A DNA stretch of 64,000 nt from Gemmatimonadota bacterium (GTDB taxonomy: Bacteria; Gemmatimonadota; Gemmatimonadetes; Gemmatimonadales; GWC2-71-9): contig JAPULZ010000171.1 in assembly GCA_027294455.1 (NCBI GenBank), positions 1 through 64,000 on the forward strand, written 5' to 3'. Positions 16,677 through 26,986 of the stretch are shown piece after piece. The number at the start of each line of letters is the position of its first letter. The first letter of the stretch is position 1. The translations under genes and the position numbers were made by a program. The notes under the pieces are model-generated. The model saw only the letters and a program-made list of their open reading frames with translations. It was not told the DNA's origin and did no database searches.

Positions 16677-18542
16677 ATGATGCGAAACCTGCGCGCGAAC
16701 GCCAAGTGGATCATGCTCTTTCTGGCCGTGGCCTTTGTCGGCTGGATGGTGTTCGACGTGGGGATGGACGTGACCGGCCAGGGGGGCGCGAGCCTTACCG
16801 ACGTGGCCGCTCGGGTCAACGGCACCAAGATCGACATGCAAACCTACTACAACGCCCTGCGGGTCGCTCAGGACCAGCGCCGGCAGCAGGGGCTCGGCTT
16901 TGCAACCACCCTGGAGGAACAGCGGGCCTTCGAGGACGCGGTCCTCGAAAACCTGATTCAACAGGTCCTGCTGAAACAGGAGTATCGCCGCCGGGGCATT
17001 CGCGTCTCGGACGAAGAGATCATCTCCATGGCGCAGACATCTCCGCCCCCCGAGCTGCTCCGCGAGCCCCAATTCCAGACCGACGGCCAGTTCGATCAGG
17101 AAAAATACCGCCGGTTCGTCGCGTCCGGCGTGGACCCCACGTTCACGCTGGCACTCGAAGCACGATATCGGGAGGAAATCCCCCGGATCAAGCTCTACGA
17201 GCAACTGACGACCGACGTGTATGTCACCGACTCGGAGCTTTGGCAGGTTTACCGGGACGGCCATGACTCTACCACAGTCAACCTGATCGAGCTGATCCCC
17301 GAGGCGATGGTGGCAGACTCGGCGATCACGCTCACCGACGACGAAGTCCAAGAGTATTATCGCGAACACCACGACGATTTCACCCGTTCCCCAGCCGCGT
17401 TCATGAGCTACCTCACCACGTCGAGGCAAACCACCGGCGCTGACACGGCCGCGGCCTTCGCGCGCGCGGCGAAGTTACGGCAGGAGATTCTGGACGGAGC
17501 CGATTTCGCCGAAGTGGCGTCACAGGAATCCGCCGATTCCACGAGTCGCGTGCAGGGAGGTGACCTCGGGGTGTTCGCGCGGGGCGGCTTGGTCACGGAG
17601 TTCGAGCAGGCCACCATCGCGCTTCGCGATGGCGAAATCTCCGAGCCGGTCCTCACCGCGTTCGGGTTGCACGTGATCAAACGGGAGCGCGTCACGGCCG
17701 ACAGCATCCATGCGCACCACATCCTCATCCCCATCGAACTCGCCGGCGATCATCTCGACGAGGTCGAAGCACGCGCGGACACGATGGACCTGTTCGCCGC
17801 CGAACTCGACGATCCCGCCGCCCTCGACGACGTGGCCGACATGTTGTCCATCCCGGTCCTGGCGGCACCGCTCGTTCTCGAAGGGAATCGCATGGTCATC
17901 GACGGCCGGGTGATACCGGACGCCGGACTCTGGGCTTTCGAGGCGATTCCCGGCGAAATCTCGCAGGTCGTCGAGACGCCGTCGGACTTCTACCTTTTCC
18001 GTCTCGACAGCGTGCGCCCGGAGGGCGTGCCACCGTTCACCGAGGTCGCGGAGGAGGTGCGCGCGGCCGCCTTGAGCGCCCGGAAGTGGGAGATCGCAGC
18101 CGCGCAGGCCGACGAGATCGCCGCCGAATTGCGATCCGGAAAACACTTGGCCGAAGCGGCCCTCGAACGGCTCCTGACTTTCCGCACGTTCGGTCCGATG
18201 ACCCGACTCAGCCCCAGCCCCGAGATTGCGACACTTCCCGAGGTGGTCGGCATGGCGTTCGGTCTCGGCGTGGACGAGTCGAGCCCACCGATTCGCACCG
18301 AGCTGGCGATCTATTTCGTCGAGCCAACGGCGAAGTATCTGGCCGACAGCAGTGCTTTCGCGTCCGAGGTAGAACTCCTGCGCTTGCAGGTACTCGACGA
18401 AGCACGAGACCAGCGAGTCCGCCGGTTCATGCTGTCCCTGCGCAACGGGGCCGACGTGATTGATCGAAGGAGAGACCTGGAGCGGGCGCAACGGGATCTC
18501 GAGCGGGCCAACCCGGGGCTGTTCAATCCGCTGGGCTTTTGA
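16677..18542 (+). CDS. ppiD: PpiD/SurA-type periplasmic peptidyl-prolyl isomerase, membrane-anchored
   Basis: This is the only plus-strand gene. The 621-residue protein has one N-terminal membrane anchor (WIMLFLAVAFVGWMVFDVG, residues 11-29), a SurA-N-like chaperone region (about residues 40-220), and parvulin rotamase domains. The clearest parvulin motif is near residues 270-345 (GDLGVFARGGLVTEFE ... FGLHVIKRE), with a degenerate second copy after it. Such proteins help fold secreted and outer-membrane proteins. The start MMR is ambiguous by one codon and has no strong Shine-Dalgarno. It converges on tatA, and a hairpin lies between them. Confidence 0.87.
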   Translation: MMRNLRANAKWIMLFLAVAFVGWMVFDVGMDVTGQGGASLTDVAARVNGTKIDMQTYYNALRVAQDQRRQQGLGFATTLEEQRAFEDAVLENLIQQVLLKQEYRRRGIRVSDEEIISMAQTSPPPELLREPQFQTDGQFDQEKYRRFVASGVDPTFTLALEARYREEIPRIKLYEQLTTDVYVTDSELWQVYRDGHDSTTVNLIELIPEAMVADSAITLTDDEVQEYYREHHDDFTRSPAAFMSYLTTSRQTTGADTAAAFARAAKLRQEILDGADFAEVASQESADSTSRVQGGDLGVFARGGLVTEFEQATIALRDGEISEPVLTAFGLHVIKRERVTADSIHAHHILIPIELAGDHLDEVEARADTMDLFAAELDDPAALDDVADMLSIPVLAAPLVLEGNRMVIDGRVIPDAGLWAFEAIPGEISQVVETPSDFYLFRLDSVRPEGVPPFTEVAEEVRAAALSARKWEIAAAQADEIAAELRSGKHLAEAALERLLTFRTFGPMTRLSPSPEIATLPEVVGMAFGLGVDESSPPIRTELAIYFVEPTAKYLADSSAFASEVELLRLQVLDEARDQRVRRFMLSLRNGADVIDRRRDLERAQRDLERANPGLFNPLGF

Positions 18543-18561
18543 GGAGAGAACCGCAACATCG

Positions 18562-18605
18562 GTGACCGCCGAAACCGGAGTGCCTCATTCCGGTTGGACG
18601 GTCAC
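18562..18605. terminator. Nested hairpin between convergent ppiD and tatA
   Basis: Two nested perfect stems: outer GTGACCG (18562-18568) with CGGTCAC (18599-18605), inner AACCGGA (18573-18579) with TCCGGTT (18589-18595), loop GTGCCTCAT. It occupies most of the 75-bp gap between the stop codons of two convergent genes, so it can serve both strands. No clear T-tract follows on either side, so it may work as a 3-prime-end block or with Rho rather than as a classical intrinsic terminator. Confidence 0.6.
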
Positions 18606-18617
18606 ACAGACGTCACC

Positions 18618-18854
18618 TTACTCGCTCAACTTCTTCGGGTCGCCCGATCCCGTTGTCACCTGGTCGATTTGCCGCTGGGGCTCTTCGGGTTCGGAACGAT
18701 CGAGTTCTCGTTTGACTTCCGTGATGTTCCGCTTGAACTCCCGGATTCCCTTCCCCATCGCGGCGCCCATCTCGGGCAACCGCTTCGCACCAAACACCAG
18801 TAGCAATCCCAGCAAGATGAGCAGGAGCTCCCATGGACCAACGTTGAATGGCAT
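18618..18854 (-). CDS. tatA: Twin-arginine translocase subunit TatA
   Basis: The 78-residue protein has a short hydrophobic helix (WELLLILLGLLLVFGAKRLP), the conserved Phe-Gly hinge, an amphipathic helix (GAAMGKGIREFKR) and a charged tail, the TatA/TatE layout. TatA oligomers form the path for folded Tat substrates together with TatC. tatC is in the window but about 12 kb away in a different operon. A GGGGG Shine-Dalgarno precedes the ATG. It is the last gene of the hut-polyprenyl run. Confidence 0.93.
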   Translation of the reverse strand: MPFNVGPWELLLILLGLLLVFGAKRLPEMGAAMGKGIREFKRNITEVKRELDRSEPEEPQRQIDQVTTGSGDPKKLSE

Positions 18855-18863
18855 CTCTGCCCC

Positions 18864-19136
18864 CTAGAAAAGCGAACGCGCAACGAGGTAGGCCAGCGCA
18901 ACGCCCACGAGCGCGAGTAGCGACACCTGAACGCCGAGCGGCCCCAGGGTCATGTTCACTACCAGTAAATTAACATGAAATGGCCCGATTGAGGGGTTTA
19001 CCGTCCACGTGAAGAACTCCTTGGCCGGCCCCTGGGGGAGGAACCGGTCCAACAAGGCCGAGAGAAACCCGCCCAGGACGAACCCCGCGGCTAGAACCGA
19101 CACATAGAAACCCGGGCGGTGAGGGCCGATGGTCAC
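18864..19136 (-). CDS. DUF4321-type small membrane protein
   Basis: The 90-residue protein has two hydrophobic segments (residues about 10-30, YVSVLAAGFVLGGFLSALLD, and about 66-88, VSLLALVGVALAYLVARSL) with a short extracytoplasmic-looking loop. The layout and the NLLVVNMTLGPLGVQVSLLAL region resemble DUF4321 proteins, whose function is not known. It starts at GTG, 3 bp after the polyprenyl synthase stop, and precedes tatA by 9 bp, so it is likely co-expressed with membrane-biogenesis genes. The family assignment is from memory and moderately sure. Confidence 0.65.
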   Translation of the reverse strand: MTIGPHRPGFYVSVLAAGFVLGGFLSALLDRFLPQGPAKEFFTWTVNPSIGPFHVNLLVVNMTLGPLGVQVSLLALVGVALAYLVARSLF

Positions 19137-19139
19137 AGC

Positions 19140-20135
19140 TCAACTCCGCCGATCCACGGCGTACACCAGACAGCCACGCAGGGCCTGCCGGGCCGGGCCG
19201 TCGGGGACGCCTCCCAGCTCCCGCTCCGCCACGAGCGCCAACCCCTGGGCTCGTTCCCGGGCTAGGTCGACCCCGCCCACCCGACGCACGCTGGCGACGA
19301 TTTCGGCAATCAGGTCGTCAGCGGGTTCCGGATCGGCCATCAGGCGTTCCACCTGCGTCAATTCCCGCGGGGCCATGCGCGGCCGGGCCAGAATCAGCGG
19401 AAGTGTGATCTTGTGCTCGCGGAGGTCGAGGCAGCTCGGCTTGCCCGTCACAGACTCCGTTTCAGTATAATCGAGCACATCGTCGGTGATCTGAAACGCG
19501 CGTCCCAGGACCTCGCCATACCGCCGGAGGTGACCGCGCACGTCCGGGTCCGCGCGCCTCGCTCCCATGTCACACGCCCCGGCCATCAACGAGGCCGTCT
19601 TCGATTGGATGAGCGTGTCGTAGTCGTCTTCGGAGTAGTCGAGCGAATCGTAAGCCTGCAGTTCCCGCATTTCGCCCACCGTCATTTCGTTCGTCACGCG
19701 GCTCATGACGCGTAGCGGAATCATCTGCTCGAGCCGGACGAGCTCGATCATCGCTCGCGAGTACAGGTAGTCGCCCATGATCACGGCCACCTGATGGCTG
19801 AACATGGCGTTCACGGTGGGTTGTCCCCGACGCAAGACCGAGTGGTCGACGGCGTCGTCGTGAACGAGCGTCGCGAGGTGAATCAACTCGACCACCGCCG
19901 CCAGGGTGACATCGTCCGGTCGCACCGCATCGGTGGCGGCCGCAGACAGCAGCAGCAAGGTCGGGCGAAACATCTTGCCCTTCATGCGAAGGAGATGCTC
20001 GTTGACCTCGGTGACCGGCGGAAAATCGGCGACGATCATGCGTCGCATCTCGCTGACGACCTGCGCGAGCTCGTCGCGCACGGGCCCCTGAACGGTGGCG
20101 AGATCGACGGATGCCAGCTCGGAAGGCATGCTCAC
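19140..20135 (-). CDS. Polyprenyl diphosphate synthase (trans-isoprenyl type)
   Basis: The 331-residue prenyltransferase has both Asp-rich motifs of the family: LVHDDAVD (first, near residue 90) and FQITDDVLDYT (second, near residue 220), plus GKMFRPTLLLL with the basic diphosphate-binding residue. It elongates allylic diphosphates with isopentenyl diphosphate to make quinone side chains or similar. The length class (hepta-, octa- or nonaprenyl) cannot be read by eye. The start GTG overlaps the TPR stop by GTGA; an ATG two codons in is possible. Confidence 0.92.
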   Translation of the reverse strand: MSMPSELASVDLATVQGPVRDELAQVVSEMRRMIVADFPPVTEVNEHLLRMKGKMFRPTLLLLSAAATDAVRPDDVTLAAVVELIHLATLVHDDAVDHSVLRRGQPTVNAMFSHQVAVIMGDYLYSRAMIELVRLEQMIPLRVMSRVTNEMTVGEMRELQAYDSLDYSEDDYDTLIQSKTASLMAGACDMGARRADPDVRGHLRRYGEVLGRAFQITDDVLDYTETESVTGKPSCLDLREHKITLPLILARPRMAPRELTQVERLMADPEPADDLIAEIVASVRRVGGVDLARERAQGLALVAERELGGVPDGPARQALRGCLVYAVDRRS

Positions 20136-22345
20136 CGCTTGGCCTTGGTGAGGGCATCGACGCGTTGGCCCACATCTTGAAAATTGATGTCCACCGCGAA
20201 GACGCGCTGGTAGTATGTCAGCGCACCTTCACCACGCTGCTGCTCCTCGTCGCAACGCCCAAGCCAATACAGCAACCCGATCTTTCCTTCGTCACCAGCG
20301 GGGTCGGCTTCAACGGCCCGGCGCATGACGGTTGCCGCGACCTGTAGCTGGCCCTTCTCGTAGAAACAATGCCCGAGTGCCTCGGAGGCCTGCAGGCGGA
20401 TGTCCGGATTGCGAAGCGCCTTCTGAAATTCCGCGATCCCCTCGTCGACCAACCCCATCTCTTTGAAAGCGACGCCGAGATCATAATGGGCCGAGGCATC
20501 GGCGTCGTCGATGTTCGCCTCGATGCCACGCCGGAATTCGCGCAGCATGTCATCGAAGTCGCGCTGTTCGTCGCCCGATTGCACACCCTTGCCGACCATC
20601 CGGGTATTCTTCTGCCCGTCCTCCCCCATGATGAGATCGCCTAGGTCGACGAACGAACCCCGCGCCCCCGATTTCGTCGTGCGGCCCCCTTTGGCCGGGG
20701 CGTCGGTCGACGTGGGCGCCACCTCGGCCGAATCCGCCGGCCCGTCCATCTTGTCGACCTCGACCGGGGCCAGGGTGGCCAGCCCCTCTCGGGCGTCTTC
20801 GTTCTCGGAATCCAACTCGAGCACACGCTCGTACACAGCCCGGGACGGATCCATGGCCCCGGAGGCGAACAGCGCGTTAGCCAGCTCGAGATAGGCCGGC
20901 ACCAGCTGCGCCTGGTCGCCGTTGCGGTAGGTAAACTCCACACGCTTTTGCAAGTGCGGGACGCTCTTGGGGTCGAGCAGGAGGATCTCCTGGGTGACGG
21001 CCATGGCAGCCGCCCAGTCCTCCGATCGCTCGTAGGCCTCGAGGGCACGGTCGAGCTCGTCCAGGCCCCGCGGACGGTCGCCGCTCTCGATGACCATCTC
21101 TGCAAGCTCGCGCCGCAACGCACCATCATCGGGGTTCGCCTCGACGGCCGCTTCGAGTGACGCGATGGTCTTGACGGGCTCCACCATGGCCTCGGACGTG
21201 TCGGGTGCGACGACGTCGGGTAGCTCCCCGAGGTCCTCGAGGGCGAACGTCCCTTCGGTGCTCAATCCCGATGCCGGACCGTCCCTCGTCGCCTCGGCGG
21301 GTGGGCCGCCGTCGAGATTGACCACCTGGACGCCCTCGAACTCTCCAAAATCGAGATCTGGGACGTCCATGTCCGGCAAGTTCGTCGTCCCACCGACGGA
21401 GGGCGCCGGCTCGGACGGGGTCTCGTCGGGGATGATGTCGGCGAACCCCTCGATCACCTTGCCACCCAATGTGGGTGTTTCGGATTCCGGCTCCGTGGCA
21501 TCGATGCTGATGGGTTCGACGTCGAAGGACTCGATGTCCTCGGTGACCCCGGTATCGTCGGTCGCCGGCACGGCGGGTTCGAGATCCATCGCGGCCGGAG
21601 TCTCGGCGGGCGCACCGCTCTCCAACGACGTGGGCTCCGGGTCGATTACCCCGGCTTCGATCTCGTCGGCGTCGTCGCCCTCGGCCGGCGGCTCGATGAA
21701 CGCATCGACCTCGGGCTGGCGCGTCTCCGCCTCGACAGGCGGGGCCGGTTTGACCGGCGGGGACTGTTTGACCGGCGCGGCCGGTTGCGGTGATCCGCCA
21801 CCATGATCGTCCAGGTTTATGAAGACGAGCTCCGAGCTCGATGGTTTCCGCGCTGTCACCGCCGCGTCTCCGCCGCCGGCCATCTCGCCGAGGAGCTGTG
21901 CCAGCCCCCCATTCTCCGGATCGCTTTGAGCGGCCATCTCGAGCTGCTCCTTGACCATCTCGCGAACCACGTCGTTGCCGCGCATCGCATTCGTCAGTTT
22001 GACCAGGGCGCGGAACGCCGCCTCGACCTGTCCGGACCGGGACATGCGCGTGACATACTCGAGAAAATGCTCCTGCGCCTGGGGCCCAAATCCCCGCTCG
22101 AGCATGAGCTCGCCTAGCATGAGATAGATCGCCGTTCGTCCGGGGGCGTAGCGCAGGATCTTGTTGCAGAGAGCGATGGCGTTGTTCGGCAGCCCGGATT
22201 CCATATACCGGTGCGCCGCCCGCTCGTACATCTCGACGGCCGAGTTGACCTCGTTGTTCTTGAGATAGAGATCGCCGACCTTGTTGTAGAGCGCGAGCTC
22301 ATGGTCCATCTCCGCCGAGCCCTCGAGTCCCGTGAGGATCTCCAT
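20132..22345 (-). CDS. Large TPR protein with acidic linker (probable CTG start upstream)
   Basis: The 737-residue ATG form has N-terminal TPR repeats (MDHELALYNKVGDLYLKNN, YERAAHRYMESGLPNNAIAL), a long Pro/Glu/Asp/Thr-rich stretch (about residues 175-350), a second TPR block (about 370-510), and C-terminal TPRs (ASAHYDLGVAFKEMGLVDE ... GLLYWLGRC). There is no signal peptide. The frame remains coding upstream of the ATG for 26 codons (VAKLKEKARKFEQKDQPDRA), which completes a TPR-like N-terminus. A CTG at 22421-22423 with GAGG 6 nt upstream is the likely true start (763 residues). Function is unknown; it resembles the TPR protein at 14675. Confidence 0.8.
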   Translation of the reverse strand: MEILTGLEGSAEMDHELALYNKVGDLYLKNNEVNSAVEMYERAAHRYMESGLPNNAIALCNKILRYAPGRTAIYLMLGELMLERGFGPQAQEHFLEYVTRMSRSGQVEAAFRALVKLTNAMRGNDVVREMVKEQLEMAAQSDPENGGLAQLLGEMAGGGDAAVTARKPSSSELVFINLDDHGGGSPQPAAPVKQSPPVKPAPPVEAETRQPEVDAFIEPPAEGDDADEIEAGVIDPEPTSLESGAPAETPAAMDLEPAVPATDDTGVTEDIESFDVEPISIDATEPESETPTLGGKVIEGFADIIPDETPSEPAPSVGGTTNLPDMDVPDLDFGEFEGVQVVNLDGGPPAEATRDGPASGLSTEGTFALEDLGELPDVVAPDTSEAMVEPVKTIASLEAAVEANPDDGALRRELAEMVIESGDRPRGLDELDRALEAYERSEDWAAAMAVTQEILLLDPKSVPHLQKRVEFTYRNGDQAQLVPAYLELANALFASGAMDPSRAVYERVLELDSENEDAREGLATLAPVEVDKMDGPADSAEVAPTSTDAPAKGGRTTKSGARGSFVDLGDLIMGEDGQKNTRMVGKGVQSGDEQRDFDDMLREFRRGIEANIDDADASAHYDLGVAFKEMGLVDEGIAEFQKALRNPDIRLQASEALGHCFYEKGQLQVAATVMRRAVEADPAGDEGKIGLLYWLGRCDEEQQRGEGALTYYQRVFAVDINFQDVGQRVDALTKAKR

Positions 22346-22469
22346 GTAGACGGCGATGGCCCGATCGGGCTGGTCCTTCTGCTCGAACTTGCGCGCTTTT
22401 TCTTTCAGTTTGGCGACGTTCAGGAGCCACCTCGACTGGTTGCTTTAGCTCACAGATTCTGGGCTAAGA

Positions 22470-23729
22470 TTATGAATTTAGAGGCTTTAGGCTGGGGTGA
22501 CAAGGAGCCCCATCGACCCATACCCGATTCACCAAATTGACCCCGTACCAGTACGGCAATTCCCGCCAATCCGCTATCGCGGCAAGCACGATGTCCCCGG
22601 CGAACCCGCGTGCGAGCTGGCCCCGGCGGCCTGCCTCGCCCACCGCCGCCGCCCCATTGACCGTGATGGCCATCAGGGCCTCGGCGGGCAGGAGTCCGAG
22701 GGACATCCCCATGGTGGCCATCAGCGGCAGGCTCATGCCGGGGGAGCTGCCCGGATTGAAATCCGTCGCCAGGCCAACCGCCGCGCCGGCGTCGACCAGC
22801 TTGCGGGCCGGTGCACGTCCGGCGCGTCCCAGAAACATCATGGTGCCGGGTAGCAGCACGGCCACCGTGTCTTCGGCCCGGGCCAGCGCGTCGATGCCCG
22901 CCGGCGAAATGGCGGCGAGATGGTCGGCACTGATCGCGCCCAGCTCCACGGCCAGTTCGGCACCGCCCGAGCCATCCAACTCGTCGGCATGCAACTTGGC
23001 CCGCATCCCGTGCCCGGCGGCCGCCACGAGCACGCGCCGCGATTGGTCCGGCGTGAACACGCCCGGCTCGCAGAACACGTCGCAGAATCTCGCCAGCCCT
23101 TCCCGCTTGACCGCCGGCAACATCTCGCGAATGAGGAGATCGATGTAACTCTCGGGATCGCCACGATACTCGAGCGGCACTTCGTGAGCTCCCAGGAACG
23201 TCGGGACGAGATGGGGTGCGTCCTGCTTCAGGGAACGAATCACCGCCAGTTGCTTCAGTTCGGCTTCGAGGGAGAGCCCATAACCGGACTTGACCTCGAC
23301 GGTCGTGGTGCCGGCCATGAGGAGCCGGTCGAGGCGCGTCCTCGTCAGCGATGCCAGGTGCTCGTGACTCCGCTCCCGCACGTCGGCCACCGATGACAGG
23401 ATGCCGCCACCCTCTGCGGCGATTTGCTTGTACCCGATGCCGCGAGCGCGCCGCTCGTGATCGGCCAACCGCGCCTCGCCGAACACGGCGTGCGTGTGGG
23501 CATCGACGAACCCGGGAAACAACACGCCATCCACCTCTTCGGGCCGGGCGTCCGGGAACGCCAGCCGCATGTCGCGTACGGGTCCCACGTCGAGGATGGT
23601 GCCGTCCGTTCCGATCACCACGGCCCCCTCGTCCACGACATCCAGGGCGGCCATCTCTGTGCCCCGCCGGGCACGGGCGGGCCCCCGGCAGGTCACCACC
23701 TGCGACGCCCCCACGAGCAGGGTGCTCAC
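22470..23729 (-). CDS. hutI: Imidazolonepropionase
   Basis: HutI hydrolyses 4-imidazolone-5-propanoate to N-formimino-glutamate, third step of histidine catabolism. The 419-residue amidohydrolase has the metal site [15 protein letters not shown], the substrate-binding stretch [29 protein letters not shown] and [10 protein letters not shown]. It overlaps the hutU stop by 4 bp. Neither hutG nor hutF is seen here, so how formimino-glutamate is processed is open. Confidence 0.96.
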   Translation of the reverse strand: MSTLLVGASQVVTCRGPARARRGTEMAALDVVDEGAVVIGTDGTILDVGPVRDMRLAFPDARPEEVDGVLFPGFVDAHTHAVFGEARLADHERRARGIGYKQIAAEGGGILSSVADVRERSHEHLASLTRTRLDRLLMAGTTTVEVKSGYGLSLEAELKQLAVIRSLKQDAPHLVPTFLGAHEVPLEYRGDPESYIDLLIREMLPAVKREGLARFCDVFCEPGVFTPDQSRRVLVAAAGHGMRAKLHADELDGSGGAELAVELGAISADHLAAISPAGIDALARAEDTVAVLLPGTMMFLGRAGRAPARKLVDAGAAVGLATDFNPGSSPGMSLPLMATMGMSLGLLPAEALMAITVNGAAAVGEAGRRGQLARGFAGDIVLAAIADWRELPYWYGVNLVNRVWVDGAPCHPSLKPLNS

Positions 23730-25399
23730 CCGGCGTCGCGACGCATGGGCATGGCCAGGCCGTGTTGGCGGGCCGTGGCCTCAGCTTGCGCGTATCCGGC
23801 ATCGGCGTGGCGCACGACGCCCAGTCCCGGATCGTTGGTCAAGACGCGTTGCAGCCGGGCCGCGGCGTGGGCGGTCCCGTCCGCCACGATCACCTGCCCC
23901 GCGTGCAGCGAGTTGCCGATTCCGACGCCACCGCCGTGGTGAAACGACACCCACGATGCGCCCGACGCCGTGTTGAGCAACGCATTGAGGATCGGCCAAT
24001 CCGCGATCGCATCGGACCCGTCTTTCATGCCTTCGGTCTCGCGGAACGGCGATGCCACCGATCCGGTGTCGAGATGATCGCGACCGATGACGATGGGCGC
24101 CGTGAGCTCGCCTCGGGCAACGAGGTCGTTCAGGGCCAGGCCGAACCGGGCCCGCTCGCCCTGTCCCAACCAGCAGATGCGCGCGGGCAGGCCCTGGAAC
24201 GCCACCCGTTCCCGGGCCATGCGAATCCAGCGCACCAGATGTTCGTTCTCGGGAAACAGCTCGACGACCAGGTCGTCGGTCCGGTAGATGTCCGCGGGGT
24301 CGCCCGACAGCGCCACCCACCGAAACGGACCTCGACCCTCACAGAACAGTGGACGAACATACTCGGGCACGAAACCGGGAATATCGAACGCATCGTCCAC
24401 GCCTTCGTCCAGCGCCTCTGTGCGGATGTTGTTGCCGTAGTCGAGCGCGACGGCCCCGCTGCGTTGGAACGCGAGCATCGCCCGCACGTGCTTCCCGATG
24501 GAGCGCCGGGCCCGTCGCACGTACTCTTGCGGGTCTGCGCTTCGCAAGGCCAGAGCCGCCTCCAACGACAGGCCGGCTGGGACATATCCCTCCAACGTGT
24601 CGTGTGCCGAGGTCTGGTCGGTGACCACGTCGGGAGTCCAACCCCGCCGCACCATCTCCGGGAGCACCTCCGCACAATTGCCGACCAGTCCGATGGAGAA
24701 CGCCTCGCCTCGGTCCTTGGCCGCCTGCACCTGCGACCACGCATCGTCGAGGGAGTCGCTCATGGCGTCAACGTATCGGGTCTCGAGGCGGCGTTGAATC
24801 CGTGCCGCGTCGACCTCCACGACCAGACACGCCCCACCGTTCATCGTGGCCGCCAGGGGTTGCGCTCCACCCATGCCGCCCAGGCCGCCCGTCAGCACGA
24901 TCCGACCGGTGAGATCACCTCCGAAGTGGGTTCGCGCCACGGCGCCGAAGGTTTCGTAGGTCCCCTGCAGAATGCCCTGGCTCCCGATATAAATCCAGCT
25001 GCCGGCCGTCATCTGGCCGTACATCGTCAGTCCCTGTGCCTCCAGGTCGCGGAACGTGTCCCAATTGGCCCAACGGCCTACCAGATTGGCATTGGCGATC
25101 AACACACGCGGTGCGTGCTCGTGCGTCGTGAACACCCCCACCGGCTTGCCGGACTGCACGATGAGCGTTTCGTCGTCGCCCAACACACGCAGCGTGGCCA
25201 CGATGGCATCGAACGCTTCCCAGCTGCGTGCCGCTCTCCCGGTGCCGCCGTAGACGACCAGATCGTCGGGCCGCTCCGCCACCTCGGGATCCAGGTTGTT
25301 CATGAGCATGCGCAGTGCCGCCTCCTGCACCCATCCGCGACACGTCATCTCGCTGCCCCGCGGCGCGCGGATCAGCCGGCCTGTGGTGCCAGAGGTCAT
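23726..25399 (-). CDS. hutU: Urocanate hydratase
   Basis: HutU converts urocanate to imidazolonepropionate with a tightly bound NAD. The 557-residue protein has [20 protein letters not shown] near the N-terminus, the NAD-binding [13 protein letters not shown] near residue 175, [18 protein letters not shown] with the conserved Cys, and [17 protein letters not shown] near the C-terminus. Length is typical. It overlaps hutH and hutI by 4 bp each, so hutHUI are tightly coupled. Confidence 0.97.
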   Translation of the reverse strand: MTSGTTGRLIRAPRGSEMTCRGWVQEAALRMLMNNLDPEVAERPDDLVVYGGTGRAARSWEAFDAIVATLRVLGDDETLIVQSGKPVGVFTTHEHAPRVLIANANLVGRWANWDTFRDLEAQGLTMYGQMTAGSWIYIGSQGILQGTYETFGAVARTHFGGDLTGRIVLTGGLGGMGGAQPLAATMNGGACLVVEVDAARIQRRLETRYVDAMSDSLDDAWSQVQAAKDRGEAFSIGLVGNCAEVLPEMVRRGWTPDVVTDQTSAHDTLEGYVPAGLSLEAALALRSADPQEYVRRARRSIGKHVRAMLAFQRSGAVALDYGNNIRTEALDEGVDDAFDIPGFVPEYVRPLFCEGRGPFRWVALSGDPADIYRTDDLVVELFPENEHLVRWIRMARERVAFQGLPARICWLGQGERARFGLALNDLVARGELTAPIVIGRDHLDTGSVASPFRETEGMKDGSDAIADWPILNALLNTASGASWVSFHHGGGVGIGNSLHAGQVIVADGTAHAAARLQRVLTNDPGLGVVRHADAGYAQAEATARQHGLAMPMRRDAG

Positions 25400-26928
25400 A
25401 CCAGTGCTTCCTCTCGTATCGCCCCGGCGAGATTTTCGATGTCGGCCGTGAGCGAACGGTCCCCCTGCAGCGGGGCGACCAGGGTGCGGACCCGGTCATA
25501 GAGTGCTTCGACCCGTGGGCCCGACCGCAGCGGACGGTGATGCTCTAGCGCCTGCGCCCCGCACAACAGTTCGCATGCCACGACCAGCCGGACATTGTCC
25601 AGCACGCGCGTGGCATTGGCCGCGGCCGCCATGCTCATCGGGACGAAATCCTCCTGATTGGCATCGGTGGGAATCGATTGGACACTGGCCGGGGTGCTCA
25701 ACACGCGACATTCACCGGCCAGTGACGCGGCCGCAATCTGCACCATCATGAACCCCGACTCGAGCCCCGGGTGTGACGCCAGAAACGCCGGCAACCCCGG
25801 CGAGAGGTCGGGATTCACCAGGCGCTCGATGCGCCGTTCGCCGATACCTGCGAGGCCGGTCAACGCGATCGCCAGATAATCCAAGGCCGTGGCTACCGGG
25901 TACCCGTGGAAATTCCCCCCCGACAGGATATCGTCGCCGAACACCAGCGGATTGTCAGTCGCGGCGTTGAGCTCGACGGTGGCGATCCGCGCCGCAAAAT
26001 CGATGGTGTCCTTCACCGACCCCATGACCTGGGGAATGCATCGCACGCTGTATGCGTCTTGTACCCGCGGGTCGTCGGTGCGATGTGATTCGCGAATCGT
26101 GCTCCCCTGCAGGAGATCCCGCATGAGCGCCGCGGAAGCCATCTGCCCCGCATGGGGTCGGGCGGCGTGCAGGCGCTCGTCGAACACGTCGGGGGTGCCC
26201 TTGAGTGCGTCCAGGGTCATGGCCGCCGCGCCGTGCGCCGTCCGCCACAGGTTCTGCGCGTCGTGTACCAGCAGGCTCAACATGGCCGTTTGCGCCTGCG
26301 TTCCGTTGATGAGAGCAAGTCCTTCCTTGGCTTCGTACTGCACGGGCTCGATGCCCGCCGCGTTCAGCGCATCGCGGGCGGCCAGCCGGTGTTCCGCGCC
26401 CCCGGGGCTGCCCTCCGAGGCAGCCGTCACGACGTCCACGTTCCCCTCGCCCATCAAAGCCAGCGCGATGTGCGACAGGGGCGCCAGGTCTCCGCTCGCC
26501 CCGACGCTCCCCTGCCCCGGCACGACGGGCAGAATCCCGGCGTTCAGCATGGCCACGAGACGCTCGGGTACGAGGGGCCGGACCCCGCTGGTGGATCTCG
26601 TGACGCCGTTGGCCCGAAGCAACATGATACCCCGCACGACCTCATGGGGGAGCGGGTCGCCGACGCCCGAGGCATGGCTCAGGATGAGATTGCGTTGGAG
26701 CGCCCGGAGTTGTCCGGCGTCGATCTTCACTGATGCGAGCTTGCCGAATCCGGTGTTGATGCCGTAGACGGCCTCATCGGATGCGGCGGCTGTTTCCACG
26801 ACCGCCCTCGATTGGGCCAGCTCGCCCAGCGCATCGCCGCTGAGGGACACCGGGGCGTGGTGCCTCGCCACCGCCACCACTTGCCCGAGCGTCAACGAGC
26901 AGCCATCGAGCATGATTTCCGTCGGCAT
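25396..26928 (-). CDS. hutH: Histidine ammonia-lyase
   Basis: HutH deaminates histidine to urocanate, using an MIO cofactor formed from the Ala-Ser-Gly in [12 protein letters not shown], seen near residue 140. [12 protein letters not shown] and [10 protein letters not shown] also match the family. The track ORF begins at 26982; I prefer ATG 26926-26928 (MPTEIMLDG, 510 residues), the normal length. A TATATT hexamer ends 6 bp before this ATG, so a leaderless transcript is possible. hutU follows with a 4-bp overlap. Confidence 0.96.
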   Translation of the reverse strand: MPTEIMLDGCSLTLGQVVAVARHHAPVSLSGDALGELAQSRAVVETAAASDEAVYGINTGFGKLASVKIDAGQLRALQRNLILSHASGVGDPLPHEVVRGIMLLRANGVTRSTSGVRPLVPERLVAMLNAGILPVVPGQGSVGASGDLAPLSHIALALMGEGNVDVVTAASEGSPGGAEHRLAARDALNAAGIEPVQYEAKEGLALINGTQAQTAMLSLLVHDAQNLWRTAHGAAAMTLDALKGTPDVFDERLHAARPHAGQMASAALMRDLLQGSTIRESHRTDDPRVQDAYSVRCIPQVMGSVKDTIDFAARIATVELNAATDNPLVFGDDILSGGNFHGYPVATALDYLAIALTGLAGIGERRIERLVNPDLSPGLPAFLASHPGLESGFMMVQIAAASLAGECRVLSTPASVQSIPTDANQEDFVPMSMAAAANATRVLDNVRLVVACELLCGAQALEHHRPLRSGPRVEALYDRVRTLVAPLQGDRSLTADIENLAGAIREEALV

Positions 26929-26986
26929 GGCGGGAATATAGACGGACGGGAACGGCGAAAGGAGGGACCCCGGAAACGACAACCGC

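Noticed and set aside
23351-25501. 716-residue plus-strand ORF opposite hutU
   Set aside because: Antisense shadow with low-complexity Arg/Pro composition.
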